A stretch of DNA of 64,000 nucleotides from Lolium rigidum (GCF_022539505.1 NC_061509.1:209336254-209400253), one strand, 5' to 3'. Shown: positions 46,947-58,819, counted from the stretch's first letter. The notes: generated from the letters alone by a model not told the origin. Made by a program: numbers and translations.

Positions 46947-48646
46947 TGATACGTCTCCGACGTATCGATAATTTCTTGTGTTCCATGCCACATTATTGAT
47001 GATACCTACATGTTTTATGCACACTTTATGTCATATTCGTGCATTTTCTGGAACTAACCTATTAACAAGATGCCGAAGTGCTAGTTGCTGTTTTCTGCTG
47101 TTTTTGGTTTCAGAAATCCTAGTAACGAAATATTCTCGGAATCGGACGAAATCAAGACCCAGGTCCCTATTTTCACCGGAAGCATCCAGAACACCCGAGA
47201 AGGACCAGAGGGGGCCACGAGCCACCCGGACCATAGGCCGGCGCGGCCCAGGCCCCGGCCGCGCCGCCCTATGGTGTGGCCACCCCTTCGACCCTCCTGC
47301 GCCGCCTCTTTGCCTATATAAAGCCCCTGGATCGAAAACCCTGATGCGAAGAACCACGATACGGAAAACCTTCGAGAGCCGCCGCCATCGCGAAGCCAAG
47401 ATCTGGGGGACAGGAGTCTCTGTTTCGGCACCCTACCGGAGCGGGGAAGTGCCCCCGGAAGGCTTCTCCATCGACACCGCTGCCATCTCCACCGCCATCT
47501 TCATCACCGCTGCTGCTCCCATGAGGAGGGAGTAGTTCTCCATCGAGGCTCGGGGCCGTACCGGTAGCTATGTGGTTAATCTCTCTCCTATGTGCTTCAA
47601 TACAATAATCTCATGAGCTGCCTTACATGATTGAGATTCATATGATGATGCTTGTAATCTAGATGTCATTATGCTAGTCAAGTGAGTTTTACTTATGTGA
47701 TCTCCGGAGACTCCTTCTCCCACGTGTGTAAAGGTGACAGTGTGTGCACCGTGTGGGTCTCTTAGGCTATATTTCACAGAATACTTATTCACTGTTGAAT
47801 GGCATAGTGAGGTGCTTATTTATATCTCTTTATGATTGCAATGTGTTTGTATCACAATTTATCTATGTGCTACTCTAGCAATGTTATTAAAGTAGTTTTA
47901 TTCCTCCTGCACGTGTGCAAAGGTGACAAGTGTGTGCACCGTGTTAGTACTTGGTTTATGCTATGATCATGATCTCTTGTAGATTGCGAAGTTAACTATT
48001 GCTATGATAATATTGATGTGATCTATTCCTCCTACATATGCATGAAGGTGACAAGTGTGCATGCTATGCTAGTACTTGGTTTAGTCTTTTGATCTATCTT
48101 ACACTAAAGGTTACTAAAATATGAGCATTATTGTGGAGCTTGTTAACTCCGACATTGAGGGTTCGTGTAATCCTACGCAATGTGTTCATCATCCAACAAA
48201 AGTGTAGAGTATGCATTTATCTATTCTGTTATGTGATCAATGTTGAGAGTGTCCATTAGTGAAAGTGTAATCCCTAGGCCTTGTTCCTAAATAATGCTAT
48301 CGCTGCTTGTTTACTGTTTTACTGCGTTACTACTGCTGCGTTACTACTGCTTGTTTACTGTCCTAGGCAAAGCAATTTTCTGGTGCCGTTGCTACTACTT
48401 ATTCATACCACCTGTATTTCACTATCTCTTCGCCGAACTAGTGCACCTATTAGGTGTGTTGGGGACACAAGAGACTTCTTGCTTTGTGGTTGCAGGGTTG
48501 CATGAGAGGGATATCTTTGACCTCTTCCTCCCTGAGATCGATAAACCTTGGGTAATCCACTTAAGGGAAACTTGCTGCTATTCTACAAACCTCTGCTCTT
48601 GGAGGCCCAACACTGTCTACAAGAATAGAAGCTCCCGTAGACATCA
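46947..48646 (+). mobile_element. solo gypsy LTR, 1700 bp, with TSD AGGAC
   Basis: Begins tgatacgtctccgacgtatc and ends cccgtagacatca. AGGAC lies at 46942-46946 and 48647-48651. It is the same subfamily as the solo LTR at 28282-29986 but in the opposite orientation and with a different duplication. TATA (cctatataaag) near 47313. Confidence 0.93.
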
Positions 48647-48797
48647 AGGACAATTTCTAAGAATTTCCCTGAATCTTGAGTAGCTTTCATACAAGCCCTC
48701 TTGCGGTAAACTTTCAAAGTTTGTAATCATCCGCCTTTCTCCTAGAGACCTGGTTTCTGGAAAAAATGTCTGAATGAATTTAGTATAGAATGTTCTC
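48647..48797 (-). pseudogene. gag fragment of the Athila-like element, beyond the solo LTR
   Basis: Minus-strand residues TFYTKFIQTFFPETRS and ESLPQEGLYESYSRFREILR match the gag helix region with the (E)SLYE.W.RF..LLR..P pattern. It continues the pseudogene at 44525-46946 and is cut by an LTR at 48798. Confidence 0.8.
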
Positions 48798-50404
48798 TGA
48801 TACGTTGCAAAGGTATCTATAATTTTTGATGCTCCATGCATGTTTTACACCAATTGCTACATGTTTTGTTTACACTTCGTGGCATTTTTATGAATTTTAT
48901 GGAACTAATCTATTAACAAGATGCCACAGTGCCAATCCTGTTTTCTGCTGTTTTTGTATTTCAGAAAAGTTTTTCTGGAAATATTCTCGGAATTGGACAA
49001 AACAAAAGCCGAAGTTCGTATTTTGTTGTCACGAAAACGGACTACAAAGGGGAGACGGAGAAGAGCCGGGAGGCGGCCACACCAACCCTAGGCGTGGGCC
49101 CCTTGGCCACACCGAGGCATGGTGTGGCCCCCCCAGGGTGCCCACTGACATCACCCTTTCGCCTATAAATTGACATCCTCGGGAAAACCTAAAAACCCGA
49201 GACTCCATCCACGAAAAGTTCCATAGCCGCCGCCATCGTCAACCCTAGTTCGGGAGGGTTCTGAAGCTATTCCCGGCACCTTTCCGGAGAGGGAGATCAT
49301 CACCGGAGGCCTCTTCATCACCATGCCCGCCTCCGAAGTGATGCGTGATTAGGTCATCTTTGGACTACGGGTCCATAGTAGTAGCTAGATGGTTGTCTTC
49401 TCCTCTTTATGCTTCATGTTTAGATCTTGTGAGCTGCCTAACATGATCAAGATCATCTTTATGTAATGCTACATGTTGTGTTTCCTTGGATCTGTTGAAT
49501 AGTATTGAGTACTATGATTGAGTTGATCATATATATGTTTTATATGTTATTTGTGATCTTGCATGCTCTTTGTTGCTAGTAGATGCTCTGGCCAAGTATG
49601 TGCTTGTGAGTCCAAGAGGGAGTATTTATGATCGATAGTGGGTTCATGCCTCTTGAAATTTGGGAGAGTGACAATAACTCCTAAGGTGTTAGATGTGATT
49701 TTGCTACTAGGGAGAAAACAACAATGCTTTATCCAAGGATAATTTTATTGTTAACTTTACACACTTTACTTAATGCAATAATCTGTTTCTATCAACTTAA
49801 TACCCAAAGTTGTTCAGATGATATCTTGAGGGTGGATTATTAGTCATAGATGCAGTTGGATTAGGGTCTATGAATCTTGTTGTAATGCCTAAATGAATCT
49901 CATAGTAATCATCTTGTCATGTATGGTCTTTATTCTGTCAATTGCCTAGCTGTAATTTGTTTACCCAACAAGTTATTTATCTTTATGGAGAGACACCTCT
50001 AGTGAACTGTGGACCCCGGTCCTTTCTTTTACACTGATTGAACCATCTGCTGCAAATACATGTCCTGTTTCCTTACTGCAAGCACCAGTCTCTTTATTTC
50101 ACTACAAACAAACACCTCTTTCCAAACTATACGTCTAATCGTTTGTTTTGAGCAAAACCAGTGAGATTGACAACCTCACTATAAGTTGGGGCATAATAGT
50201 TTGGTTGTGTTGTGTGCAGGTTCAACATTTTTGCTAACACCGGTAGTGCGCCCTACCAAAGTCAACAAGCAACAACCTTCAGAAGTGATTTCTTTCTCCT
50301 ACTGGTCGATTAAACCTTGGTTTCTTTCTGAGGGAAAACTTGCTGCTGTGCTCATCATACCTTCCTTTTGAGGTTTCCCAACTACATTACTCTGCACAAC
50401 ATCA
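48798..50404 (+). repeat. 5' LTR of a truncated gypsy element, 1607 bp
   Basis: Begins tgatacgttgcaaaggtatc (the usual terminal palindrome has decayed) and ends ...ctgcacaacatca, eight bases before a primer-binding site. Confidence 0.85.
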
Positions 50405-50412
50405 ATCTTCTC

Positions 50413-50430
50413 TGGCGCCGTTGCCAGGGA
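50413..50430 (+). other. tRNA-Asp primer-binding site
   Basis: tggcgccgttgccaggga; one mismatch to the perfect site at 42431-42448. Confidence 0.85.
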
Positions 50431-50597
50431 GAAAGAGGATTTCTCCAAGGTGAGTCTCTCATCTCCAGTCTCTTTACTTTGTTATTGTTTTGCTTAGTTT
50501 ATTTTACTTTGTCTTGTTTGCTTCTTTTTTATCAAAAAACACAAAAAATTAGTTCCTTTTATAGTTTTTTTTGTTGGCCTGTTTTAGTCTTGCTAGA

Positions 50598-51236
50598 ATG
50601 AGTATTCCTGAAATTGAGGTTTGTTCTTTTAGGCAACAAGGGGGAGAAAGTTTGAAAGATGCTTGGTATAGAATAAGTGATGCTCATCATAGATGTAGTA
50701 AAAAATATTCTACCATGATCCTTCTTAGGAATTTTTATGTTGGTATATCTAGCTGGAATAGGTATGTTCTGGATACTCTCACAGAGGGTAATTTTCTAGG
50801 TACTCCTGCTTTGGAAGCCTGCAATTTAATTAAAGCTTTAGTAGGCGTACCATCTACTAATGTTGTTAAAACTGAGATCACTTTGGAAGATGTAGTAAAA
50901 AGAGTGAGCTCTCTAGAGAAAAGTTTGCGAAATTTCCTTGATAATACTAGCCAAGTTAATGAATCAATAGAAAGTATCAATAAAAGAATCACTGTCTTAG
51001 AGGCTAGCAATATCCATGATAATCGAAACCTTATGATTGGTAAACTAGATGAGGCTATGGAAACTTTAAGTTCAACTTTTTCTTCTCTCGAGTTTAAGAA
51101 GGAGAAATCTTTTGTAGGAAAAGAGCAAAAATTCATGTATGTTCCCAAGGTGCCTATACTAAAACCCCATAATATGCTTAAAATTGATAAAACCTTTAGT
51201 GCAACTAGAGTGATTTACACGTTGAATCATCTTTAG
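50598..51236 (+). pseudogene. gag remnant of the truncated gypsy element, 212 aa
   Basis: From MSIPEIEVC, the frame has the gag block GESLKDAWYRISDAHHRC and MILLRNFYVGISSWNRYVLD (the SL.DAW.R...H.R C...L..FY.G pattern of Athila-type gag), then GNFLGTPALEACNLIKALVG, a probable coiled coil (EDVVKRVSSLEKSLRNFL... about 50880-51080) and no zinc knuckle. A complete gag would be longer, and no pol follows. The frame is still open, so it could make a gag-like protein; I regard it as a shortened gag of a non-autonomous element. The 3' UTR to about 51550 has the purine run gatttggggaag. Confidence 0.7.
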
Positions 51237-51551
51237 GGGTATCTAAAGTGCCTATTTTGACAAGTTGTGTTTTATAGGAAGTGATTGATCTTGATGCTTC
51301 TTCACTTGAAAATACTTGATTCAAGCTTTTTGCGCCTAGCTGAAAGGCGTTAAAGAAAAGCACTCTTGGGAGATAACCCATGTTTTATTTCTATAAATTT
51401 TCTTTTGTTGAGTCTTGGAAGTTGTTACCTCTGTAATCTCTCCTTATCCTTTTTATTTCATTTGTGCCAAGGATAGCCTCTAATAGGAAAAATGTAAGAT
51501 TTGGGGAAGTTGCTGTCCCGAAACAGATTTTGTGCTGCCACCAAAAAATTA

Positions 51552-52420
51552 TTATCCCAGGAAACTAGAGGCATGAACCTACTATCGAGCATAAATACCC
51601 CCTCTTGGAGTCACAAGTATCCACTTGGCCAGAGTTTCTATTAGCAATGGAGAGCATGCAAGATCACAAATAACATATGACATGAATATATAATCAATCT
51701 TAACATAGTACACAATATTCATCGGATCCCAGCAAAACAAACATAGAGGATTACATAAAGATGATCTTGATCATGTAGGGTAGCTCACAAGATCGATACA
51801 TGAAGAACAAGGTGGAGAAGACAACCATCTAGCTACTACTACGGACCCATAGTCCAGGGATGAACTACTCACACATCACTTCGAAGGCGGGCATGACGAT
51901 GTAGATGCCTCCGGCGATGATTTCTCCCTCCGGTAGGGTGCCGGGAAGAGCTCCAGAACCCCCCGAGATGGGTTCGGCGATGGAGGCCGCGACGGAACTT
52001 TTCGTGGATGGAGGCTTAGGTATCCAGGGTTTCCCCGAGAAGATGTATAAATAGGTGAAGGATTGAGGTCGGTTCGGCACCTGGGGGGGTCACACCATGC
52101 CTTGGTGCGGGCCACGCCCAGGCCGCGCCAAGGGAAGGTGTGGGCGCCCTGGTGTGCCTATTCGTCCCCCCTTCAGACTTCGTCTTCGTTTCGGTAAAAT
52201 ATTGACTTTGGCTTTTGTTTCATACAATTCCGAGAATATTTCATGTACAACTTTTCTGAAAAAGAAAAATAGCAGAAAACAAGGAACTGGCACTGTACCA
52301 TATTGTCAATAGGTTAGTGCCGGAAATCATGTAAAAGTGCAATGAAGTGTAAACAAAACACATAAGATTTGCTGTAAAACAAGCATGGAGCATAAAAAAT
52401 TATAGGTACGTTTGTATCAC
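51552..52420 (-). mobile_element. truncated gypsy LTR, minus orientation
   Basis: On the minus strand it starts at 52420 (tgatacaaacgtaccta, decayed terminus) and runs through the promoter/leader to the actctggccaagt and cccctcttggagtcac complements, ending near 51552 without the LTR 3' end. It interrupts the interior of the preceding element. Confidence 0.8.
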
Positions 52421-53596
52421 CACGCCAGCCCTAGGCGCGGCCTGACCCTGGCCTGCGCCTAGGGGTGGTGTGGGCCACCCTGGCCTCCACCGACATCGCC
52501 CCTCTGCCTATTTAATAACGATCTCGGGAAAACCCTGAATACCCAAGCCTCCATCCACGAAAATTTCCGTCGCGGACGCCATTGCAGAAACCATCTCGGG
52601 AGGGTTCTGAAGCTCTTCCCGGCACCCTGCCGGAGGGGGAAATCATCGCCGGAGGCATCTACATCGCCATGCCCGCCTCCGAAGTGATGTGTGAGTAGTT
52701 CATCCCTGGACTATGGATCCATAGCAGTAGCTAGATGGTTGTTTTCTCCAGTTTGTGCCTCATGTTTAGATCTTGTGAGATGCCCTACATGATCAAGATA
52801 ATCCTTATGTAATACTACATGTTGTGTTTGCTGAGATCCGATGAATATTGAATACTATGTTGAGATCGATTATATATTCTTGTCATATGTTATTTGTGAT
52901 CTTGCATTCTCTCCGTTGCTAGTAGATACTCTGGCCAAGTAGATGCTTGTGACTCCAAGGGGGGGTATTTATGCTCGATAGTAGGTTCATGCCTCTAGTT
53001 TTCTGGAAGAGTGACAATAACTTCTAAGATTGTAGATGTGATGTTGCTAGTAGGGAGAAAACAACAATGTTTTATCAAAGGGTAATTCTATTGTTTACTT
53101 TACACACATTGCTTCATGCAATAATATGTTGTTTGCAACTTACTACTGGAAGGGGTTCGGACGATAACCGGAAGGTGGAGTTTTAGTCATAGATGTAGTT
53201 GGATTACGGTCTATGTATTATGTTGTAATGCCCAAACGAATTTCATAATAGTCATGCTTTCCCTTGCAGTTTTGAATGGTCCAACCATGTCGAGGCACCA
53301 AACAGCGAATGGCCAAGTTAATGGTATAGTTTTCAGACCGGATGCTGGGGTATGGTTTTGCTTGGCGTACCTCTGGCAACCGTTGCATTTCCGTACGAGA
53401 TCCTCAGCATCTTCCAGTGTAGTGGGCCAGTAGAACCCATGCCGGAACACTTTTGCCACCAGCGCCCTTGATGAGGCCTTGTCATGTATGGTCGGTATTC
53501 TGTCAATTTCCCAGCTGTAATTTGTTCACCCAGCATGTTATTTATCTTTATGGAGAGACACCTCTAGTGAACTGTGGACCCCGGTCCTTTGCTTTA
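52421..53596 (+). mobile_element. truncated gypsy LTR, plus orientation, forming an inverted pair
   Basis: Lacks its first 250 or so bases; otherwise it parallels the LTR at 48798-50404 from the leader (atccacgaaaatttccgtcg) to ctagtgaactgtggaccccg. It stands head to head with the minus LTR at 51552-52420. An integrase-derived insert lies at about 53251-53485. Confidence 0.82.
53251..53485 (-). pseudogene. gypsy integrase fragment embedded in an LTR
   Basis: Minus strand: KVFRHGFYWPTTLEDAEDLV, then RKCNGCQRYAKQ, then LTWPFAVWCLDMVGPF. This is the end of the integrase HHCC zinc-binding domain and the first Asp of the catalytic core (W..D..GP). It is a different gypsy lineage from the LTR around it. 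LTR sequence is continuous on both sides when compared with 49890-49990. The fragment has no ends of its own and looks like filler or a template-switch product. Confidence 0.85.
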
Positions 53597-54298
53597 TGAT
53601 ACGTCTCAAACGTATCTATAATTTCTTATGTTCCATGCTACTTTTATGATGATACTCACATGTTTTATACACACTTCATGTCATTATTACGCATTTTCCG
53701 GCACTAACCTATTGACGAGATGCCGAAGAGCCGATTGTCGTTTTCTGCTGTTTTTGGTTTCAGAAATCCTACAAAGGAAATATTCTCGGAATTGGACGAA
53801 ATCAATGCCCAGGGTCTTATTTTTCCACGGAGCTTCCAGAAGACTGAAGGGGATACGAAGTGGGGCGACGAGGCGACGCCACCATAGGGACGCGCCGCCT
53901 TATGGTGTGGGCCCCTCGTCAGCCATCCGACTCTGCCCTTCCGCCTACTTATAGCCTTCGTCGCGAAAATCCCTGTACCGAGAGCCACGATACGGAAAAA
54001 CTTCCAGAGACGCCGCCGCCGCCAATCCCATCTCGGGGGATTCAGGAGATCGCCTCCGGCACCCTGCCGGAGAGGGGAATCATTTCCCGGAGGACTCTTC
54101 ATCACCATGATCGCCTCCAGATCGATGTGTGAGTAGTTCACCCTTGGACTATGGGTCCATAGCAGTAGCTAGATGGTTGTTTTCTCCTCTTGTGCTATCA
54201 TGTTAGATCTTGTGAGCTGCCTATCATGATCAAGATCATCTATTTGTAATGCTACATGTTGTGTTTGTTGGGATCCGATGAATATGGAATACTATGTC
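53597..54298 (+). mobile_element. gypsy LTR, 5' part
   Basis: Starts tgatacgtctcaaacgtatc; leader with TATA-like cctacttatagcc near 53944; interrupted at 54299 by a copia LTR in the opposite direction. It follows the previous LTR with no spacer. Confidence 0.8.
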
Positions 54299-54597
54299 TG
54301 TAGGATAACGTTGCATAGAAAACAAAAAATTTCCTACCGCAAACACGCAATCCAAGCCAAGATGCAATCTAGAAGACGGTAGCAACGAGGGGGTATCGAG
54401 TCTCACCCTTGAAGAGATTCCAAAGCCTACAAGATGAGGCTCTTGTTGCTGCGGTAGACGTTCACTTGCCGCTTGCAAAAGCGCGTAGAAGATCTTGATC
54501 ACGATCGCTTCCGGCGCCACGAACGGGCAGCACCTCCGTACTCGGTCACACGTTCGGTTGTTGATGAAGACGACGTCCACCTCCCCGTTCCGGCGGG
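54299..54597 (-). mobile_element. BARE/Angela/WIS-type copia LTR, partial, running into a gap
   Basis: Plus strand tgtaggataacgttgcatag followed by ccaagccaagatgcaatc and the ctccgtactcggtcacacg block; same family as 34203-34855. The remainder lies in the N gap. Confidence 0.75.
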
Positions 54598-54697
54598 NNN
54601 NNNNNNNNNNNNNNNNNNNNNNNNNNNNNNNNNNNNNNNNNNNNNNNNNNNNNNNNNNNNNNNNNNNNNNNNNNNNNNNNNNNNNNNNNNNNNNNNN
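54598..54697. other. assembly gap (100 N)
   Basis: 100 N starting inside the copia LTR. Confidence 0.99.
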
Positions 54698-55355
54698 TGC
54701 CATGGCGGGCATGGCGCACTCGCTTGTTCATCGTTTAGTAGATCCGATCCGTTACGATTGCTCCTTGCTCTGCAAGGATTAGTTTAATATCCGCAATAGT
54801 TAGGCCTTACAAAGGGGGGAGGATCCGGTGGCATGTAGGGTGGCGTTCGCAAGTCCTAAACGAGGATGTTCCGTGGATCAACTACATTGTTGGTTCTTTG
54901 GCCTTGTTTAGGATCGGCTTATGAGCACCGTGCGTGGCCGCGAGGCCCAACCCGGAGTAGGATGATCCGATTATGCGGTGAAAACCCTAAATCGTCGTAG
55001 ATCTCATTAGCTTTATCTTGATCAAGCAGGATCACCAAGTATTCGTGCACCCCGCACGGATCATGGGTGGATCGGCTCTTTGAGCCGATTCACGGGATAA
55101 CCCGAGAGCCGATCGAGGCTCGTATTTAATGTTTACGTGTATGCCATGCAGGGAACTAAGCGAGGCATTCCCCATCACCTTCCCGACCAGGTATAGGTCA
55201 GGTGGCACGCCCTTGCACTTCGCATCGCCGCGTGTGACCAGAAGAGCATTGCGGGCCGTCGCTCGGAGGGGTCTCAGCCAGCCGCAGCTCTAGGCTCTTC
55301 CCGGCTCTACTAGTGCTGACTGTCGCTGCCCGACGGTGGGTTTTGGCGGTCAACA
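54698..55355 (+). mobile_element. LTR fragment of an unidentified gypsy family
   Basis: Carries the palindromic ctctttgagccgattc / gagccgatcgaggctcg words and ends gggttttggcggtcaaca. The following sequence belongs to a TGATACGT-type element interior. No primer site follows, so it is a solo or truncated LTR; its start is in the gap. Confidence 0.55.
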
Positions 55356-55739
55356 GGTTTATACTTGTGTTTTCTTCAAACAACCTTGCTAGCCAAAGCC
55401 TTGTACTGAGAGGGAATGCTTCTCGTGCATCCAAAACCTTGAGCCAAAACCTATGCCATTTGTGTCCACCATAACTACCTACTATGTGGTATTTTTCTGC
55501 CATTCCAAGTAAATACGTCATGTGCTACCTTTAAACAATTCAAAACTTTATTACTCCTTATTTGTGTCAATATTTTATAGCTCATGAGGAAGTATGTGGT
55601 GTTTTATCTTTCAATCTTGTTGGGCAGACTTTCACCAATGGACTAGTGGCATATACATCCGCTTATCCAATAATTTTGCAAAAAGAGCTGGCAACGGGGT
55701 GCCCAGCCCCAATTAATTAACTTTCATTAATAATTCTCT
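55356..55739 (+). mobile_element. interior of a TGATACGT-type gypsy element, part 1
   Basis: Matches the reverse complement of 38390-38590 of the nested element (cttgctagcc, aaaaccttgagcca, ccatttgtgtccaccata). It is interrupted at 55740 by a DNA transposon. Confidence 0.75.
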
Positions 55740-57353
55740 CGGAAATGAGTTTGTACACGCGGACATGGGTACACGACCTATCTCAGCCACCTATTACTTC
55801 ATGATTCGGATAAGTAGCATTTGGTCAAATCTGACTGTTGGAAAGAGAATCTCTGAAAGAACGTGCCCCTGTCATATTTCTCTGTAGCTACATGTCCGCA
55901 AGCTCTCTCTCTGTTGTCTTCCTATCTTTATCCTCAACCACACGAAGTCTAATCTTCCATGTCTTCCTCCTCGGTTCTCCCGAGCTCTCCCGTTGTGTCC
56001 ATGGCAAACTCCGACCTGAGAGCGACAGTCCCACGGCTTCGACCTTGACGTCGTGCAGCTCGGAGGACGTGCCTCCCCGCCACAGCCGCGTCCGTTCCTC
56101 GTCGCCCCAGCCACGCATGTCGCCTCCCCGGCCGCACCCGTGACACCCTGCCAGTTCGCGGGAGCTGCAGCGCAAGCCCAACGGCGTGCTGAGTTCGCGG
56201 GAGCTAGAGGGCAAGACCGAGCAAGCGAAGCAGGCTCACTGGCATGCAGAGGAGGCCGTGCACGACGATGGCAGTTAACGCGGTGGGCAGGGAGGGCACC
56301 GCGCGGCTGGAGCGGTGCGAGTTCTTCGATGGAGGCGGTCACATGCGCCTGAGCTGTCGAGCTCGAGCTCGCCTTATGGCAGGGCAGGGACTAGCGCGTC
56401 GCCAGTCATCTAATTCAGTCAAAGTGTCATGCTTTCTGTCCCGCTGATCTGTGCTAATGAGACAGCTGCGTACTGATGTTTTCTCATCTACTAGAGCTCG
56501 TCCATTTGCTTCTCTTATTAGTAGTTGGTTGTGACTGTGAGAGGCCATTGCTTTTGCTAGTGCACGCCAGCGGATAGCAGTTAGCAAGCACAAACTTTTA
56601 TACAAGCACAAGTGACCACCGCGTGGAGACCGGACGGCATGCGGCTCGTCGTCTACGTCTAGCACGTTGTTCACCAGACGCCGGCAGTAGCGAGAGCGCG
56701 CTCGTCCTGGTGATGGCGTCGCCAGTCGTCACCGAAGCACTCGCGGAGATGGGGAGCTCGTCGTTCAGGACAGGGAGTCCGACGCACGACAGAGAGCTCC
56801 TAATGGCGCCGCTCTCGATCTGGTCACGGCGGAGCTGGACTGCCAGAGCACCTACGGTCAATGCCACAGCTGAGGAGACGCATGTCGTCGGGGCTTAGGC
56901 GGCGGGCGAGCGGGGGAGGAGGCCGCCCGACCCTGAGGCAGGTGAGCAGTAGGTGCGCGGCTGGGCGGGAGAAGGCTCCTGACCTCGACGCAGGCGAGCG
57001 TCCGACGAGCTCGTGTCAGAGTGCCCGATGGCGGCCGAGTAGAGTAGAGAGCTTGAGGCAGAGGGGCCGGCGGAAGCGAGCTCGAGGCTGACTACCACCA
57101 CGAGCAACTCGTCGCCGCCCCACCCGGACCCCACCACAAGCTCATCCCATCTTTAGTTGGAGTATTGGGCAGAGCGGCAGCTACGACATACAATATGTGG
57201 GCTCTGTCAAAGGTACAGCAACGACGTGACTATGTTGTACCAGCTGACGAGAATAGTAAAAAGATTCTCCGGATTTGCAGCACGGATCTCCAACAACAAT
57301 GTGTGGACATGATAGCTTCCTTACCCATACCTGTGGGTACAAAATCCACTCTC
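55740..57353. mobile_element. Mutator-like element, possible Pack-MULE, 1614 bp
   Basis: Flanked by the perfect 10-mer ataattctct at 55730-55739 and 57354-57363, a Mutator-size target duplication. The first 32 bases (cggaaatgagtttgtac...) and the reverse complement of the last 32 (gagagtggattttgtac...) match at about 20 positions with no offset, sharing tttgtac and atgggta. The interior (about 56000-57100) is strongly GC-rich, unlike the AT-rich host element, as in Pack-MULEs that carry gene pieces. No transposase and no recognisable captured protein were found; open frames on both strands are long mainly because of GC content. Confidence 0.7.
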
Positions 57354-57363
57354 ATAATTCTCT

Positions 57364-58242
57364 TCACATGTTTTGCCCTGATTTATCAGTAAGCAACTTA
57401 ATTTTGCAATAGACACTCCTCCATGGTATGTGAAATGTTGGAAGGCACCCGAGGATTCGGTTAGCCATAGCTTGTGAAAGCAAAAGGTTGGGAGGAGTGT
57501 CATCTATAAATAAAACTAAAATACATGTGTAAACAAAAAAGAAGAGGGATGATCTACCTTGCTGGTAGAGATAACGTCCTTCATGGGAGCCGCTCTTTGA
57601 AAGTCTGTTTGACAAGGGGGTTAGAGTGCCCACTACCATTTGTTGACAACAACAAACACCTCTCAAAACTTTATTTTTATGCTCTCTTTATGATTTCAAA
57701 ACTTGAAAAGCTCTAGCACATGATTTAATCCCTGCTTCCCTCTGGGAAGGGCCTTTCTTTTACTTTATGTTGAGCCAGTTTACCTACTTCTTTCTATCTT
57801 AGAAGCAAACACTTGTGTCAACTATGTGCATTGATTCTTACATGCTTGCTTATTGCACTTATTATATTACTTTGTGTTGACAATTATCCATGAGATATAC
57901 ATGTTGAAAGTTGAAAGCAATTGCTGAAACTTAAATCTTCCTTTGTGTTGCTTCAAAACCTTTTATTAAGAATCTATTGCTTTATTAGTTAACTCTTATG
58001 CAAGACTTTTTGATGCTTGTCTTGAAAGTACTATTCATGAAAAGTTTTTGCTATATGATTCAGTTGTTTAGTCATTATCTATTTGTTAGAAAACTATAGA
58101 CCATTGCTTTGAGTCACTTCATTCATCTCATATGCTTTACAATAGTATTGATCAAGATTATGTTGGTAGCATGTCACTTCAGAAGTTTTTCTTGTTATCG
58201 TTTACCTACTCGAGGACGAGTAGAACTAAGCTTGGGGATGCT
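57364..58242 (+). mobile_element. interior of the TGATACGT-type gypsy element, part 2
   Basis: Continues 55356-55739. The right end corresponds to the reverse complement of about 37241-37900 in the nested element and finishes with the polypurine tract ctaagcttggggatgct. Confidence 0.8.
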
Positions 58243-58819
58243 TGATACGTCTCCAACGTATCTATAATTTCTTATGTTCCATGCTAGTTTTATGCCAATA
58301 GCTACATGTTTTATGCATTTTATATCATATTATGGCATTTATTGGACTAACCTATTAACAAGATGCCATAGTGCCAGTTTCTGTTTATTATGTCTGTTTA
58401 TTGCAGAAAAGGCCCAAAAACCAAAGTGCTCGGAAAAATCCAGAAACAGAAATTCTATTTCGCCAGAAGACCCACGGAGCCAGAAGGGCCAGGCCAGAGG
58501 AGGCCCACGGCCTCCTCCCCATCCACTGGCGCGGCCAGGAGGGGGAGGCGCCGCCCTATGAGGTGGGTCCCTCGGGCACCCCCTCGCGCCACCCTTTCGC
58601 CTATATTAAGCTCTTGCCCTGAAAACCCTAAAGGGATCGACGATTCCTCCAGAAGACTTCCGTAGCTCCGCCGCCACCAAAAACCCTAATTCGGGGGACA
58701 GAAGTCTCTGTTTCGGCACCCTGCCGGGACGGAGAATTGCCCCCGGAGCCATCTCCATCGACTCCATCGCCATCTTCATCGCTGTTGCTGTCTCCCATGA
58801 TGAGGAGGGAGTAGTTCTC
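58243..58819 (+). mobile_element. 3' LTR of that gypsy element, truncated
   Basis: Begins tgatacgtctccaacgtatc directly after the polypurine tract; TATA-like cctatattaag near 58601; breaks off at 58819 where another LTR-derived sequence starts. Confidence 0.82.

Noticed and set aside
55838..57091. Several overlapping GC-rich open frames on both strands as genes
   Set aside because: No domain or codon signature; frames are open on both strands, as expected from GC-rich sequence inside a transposon.
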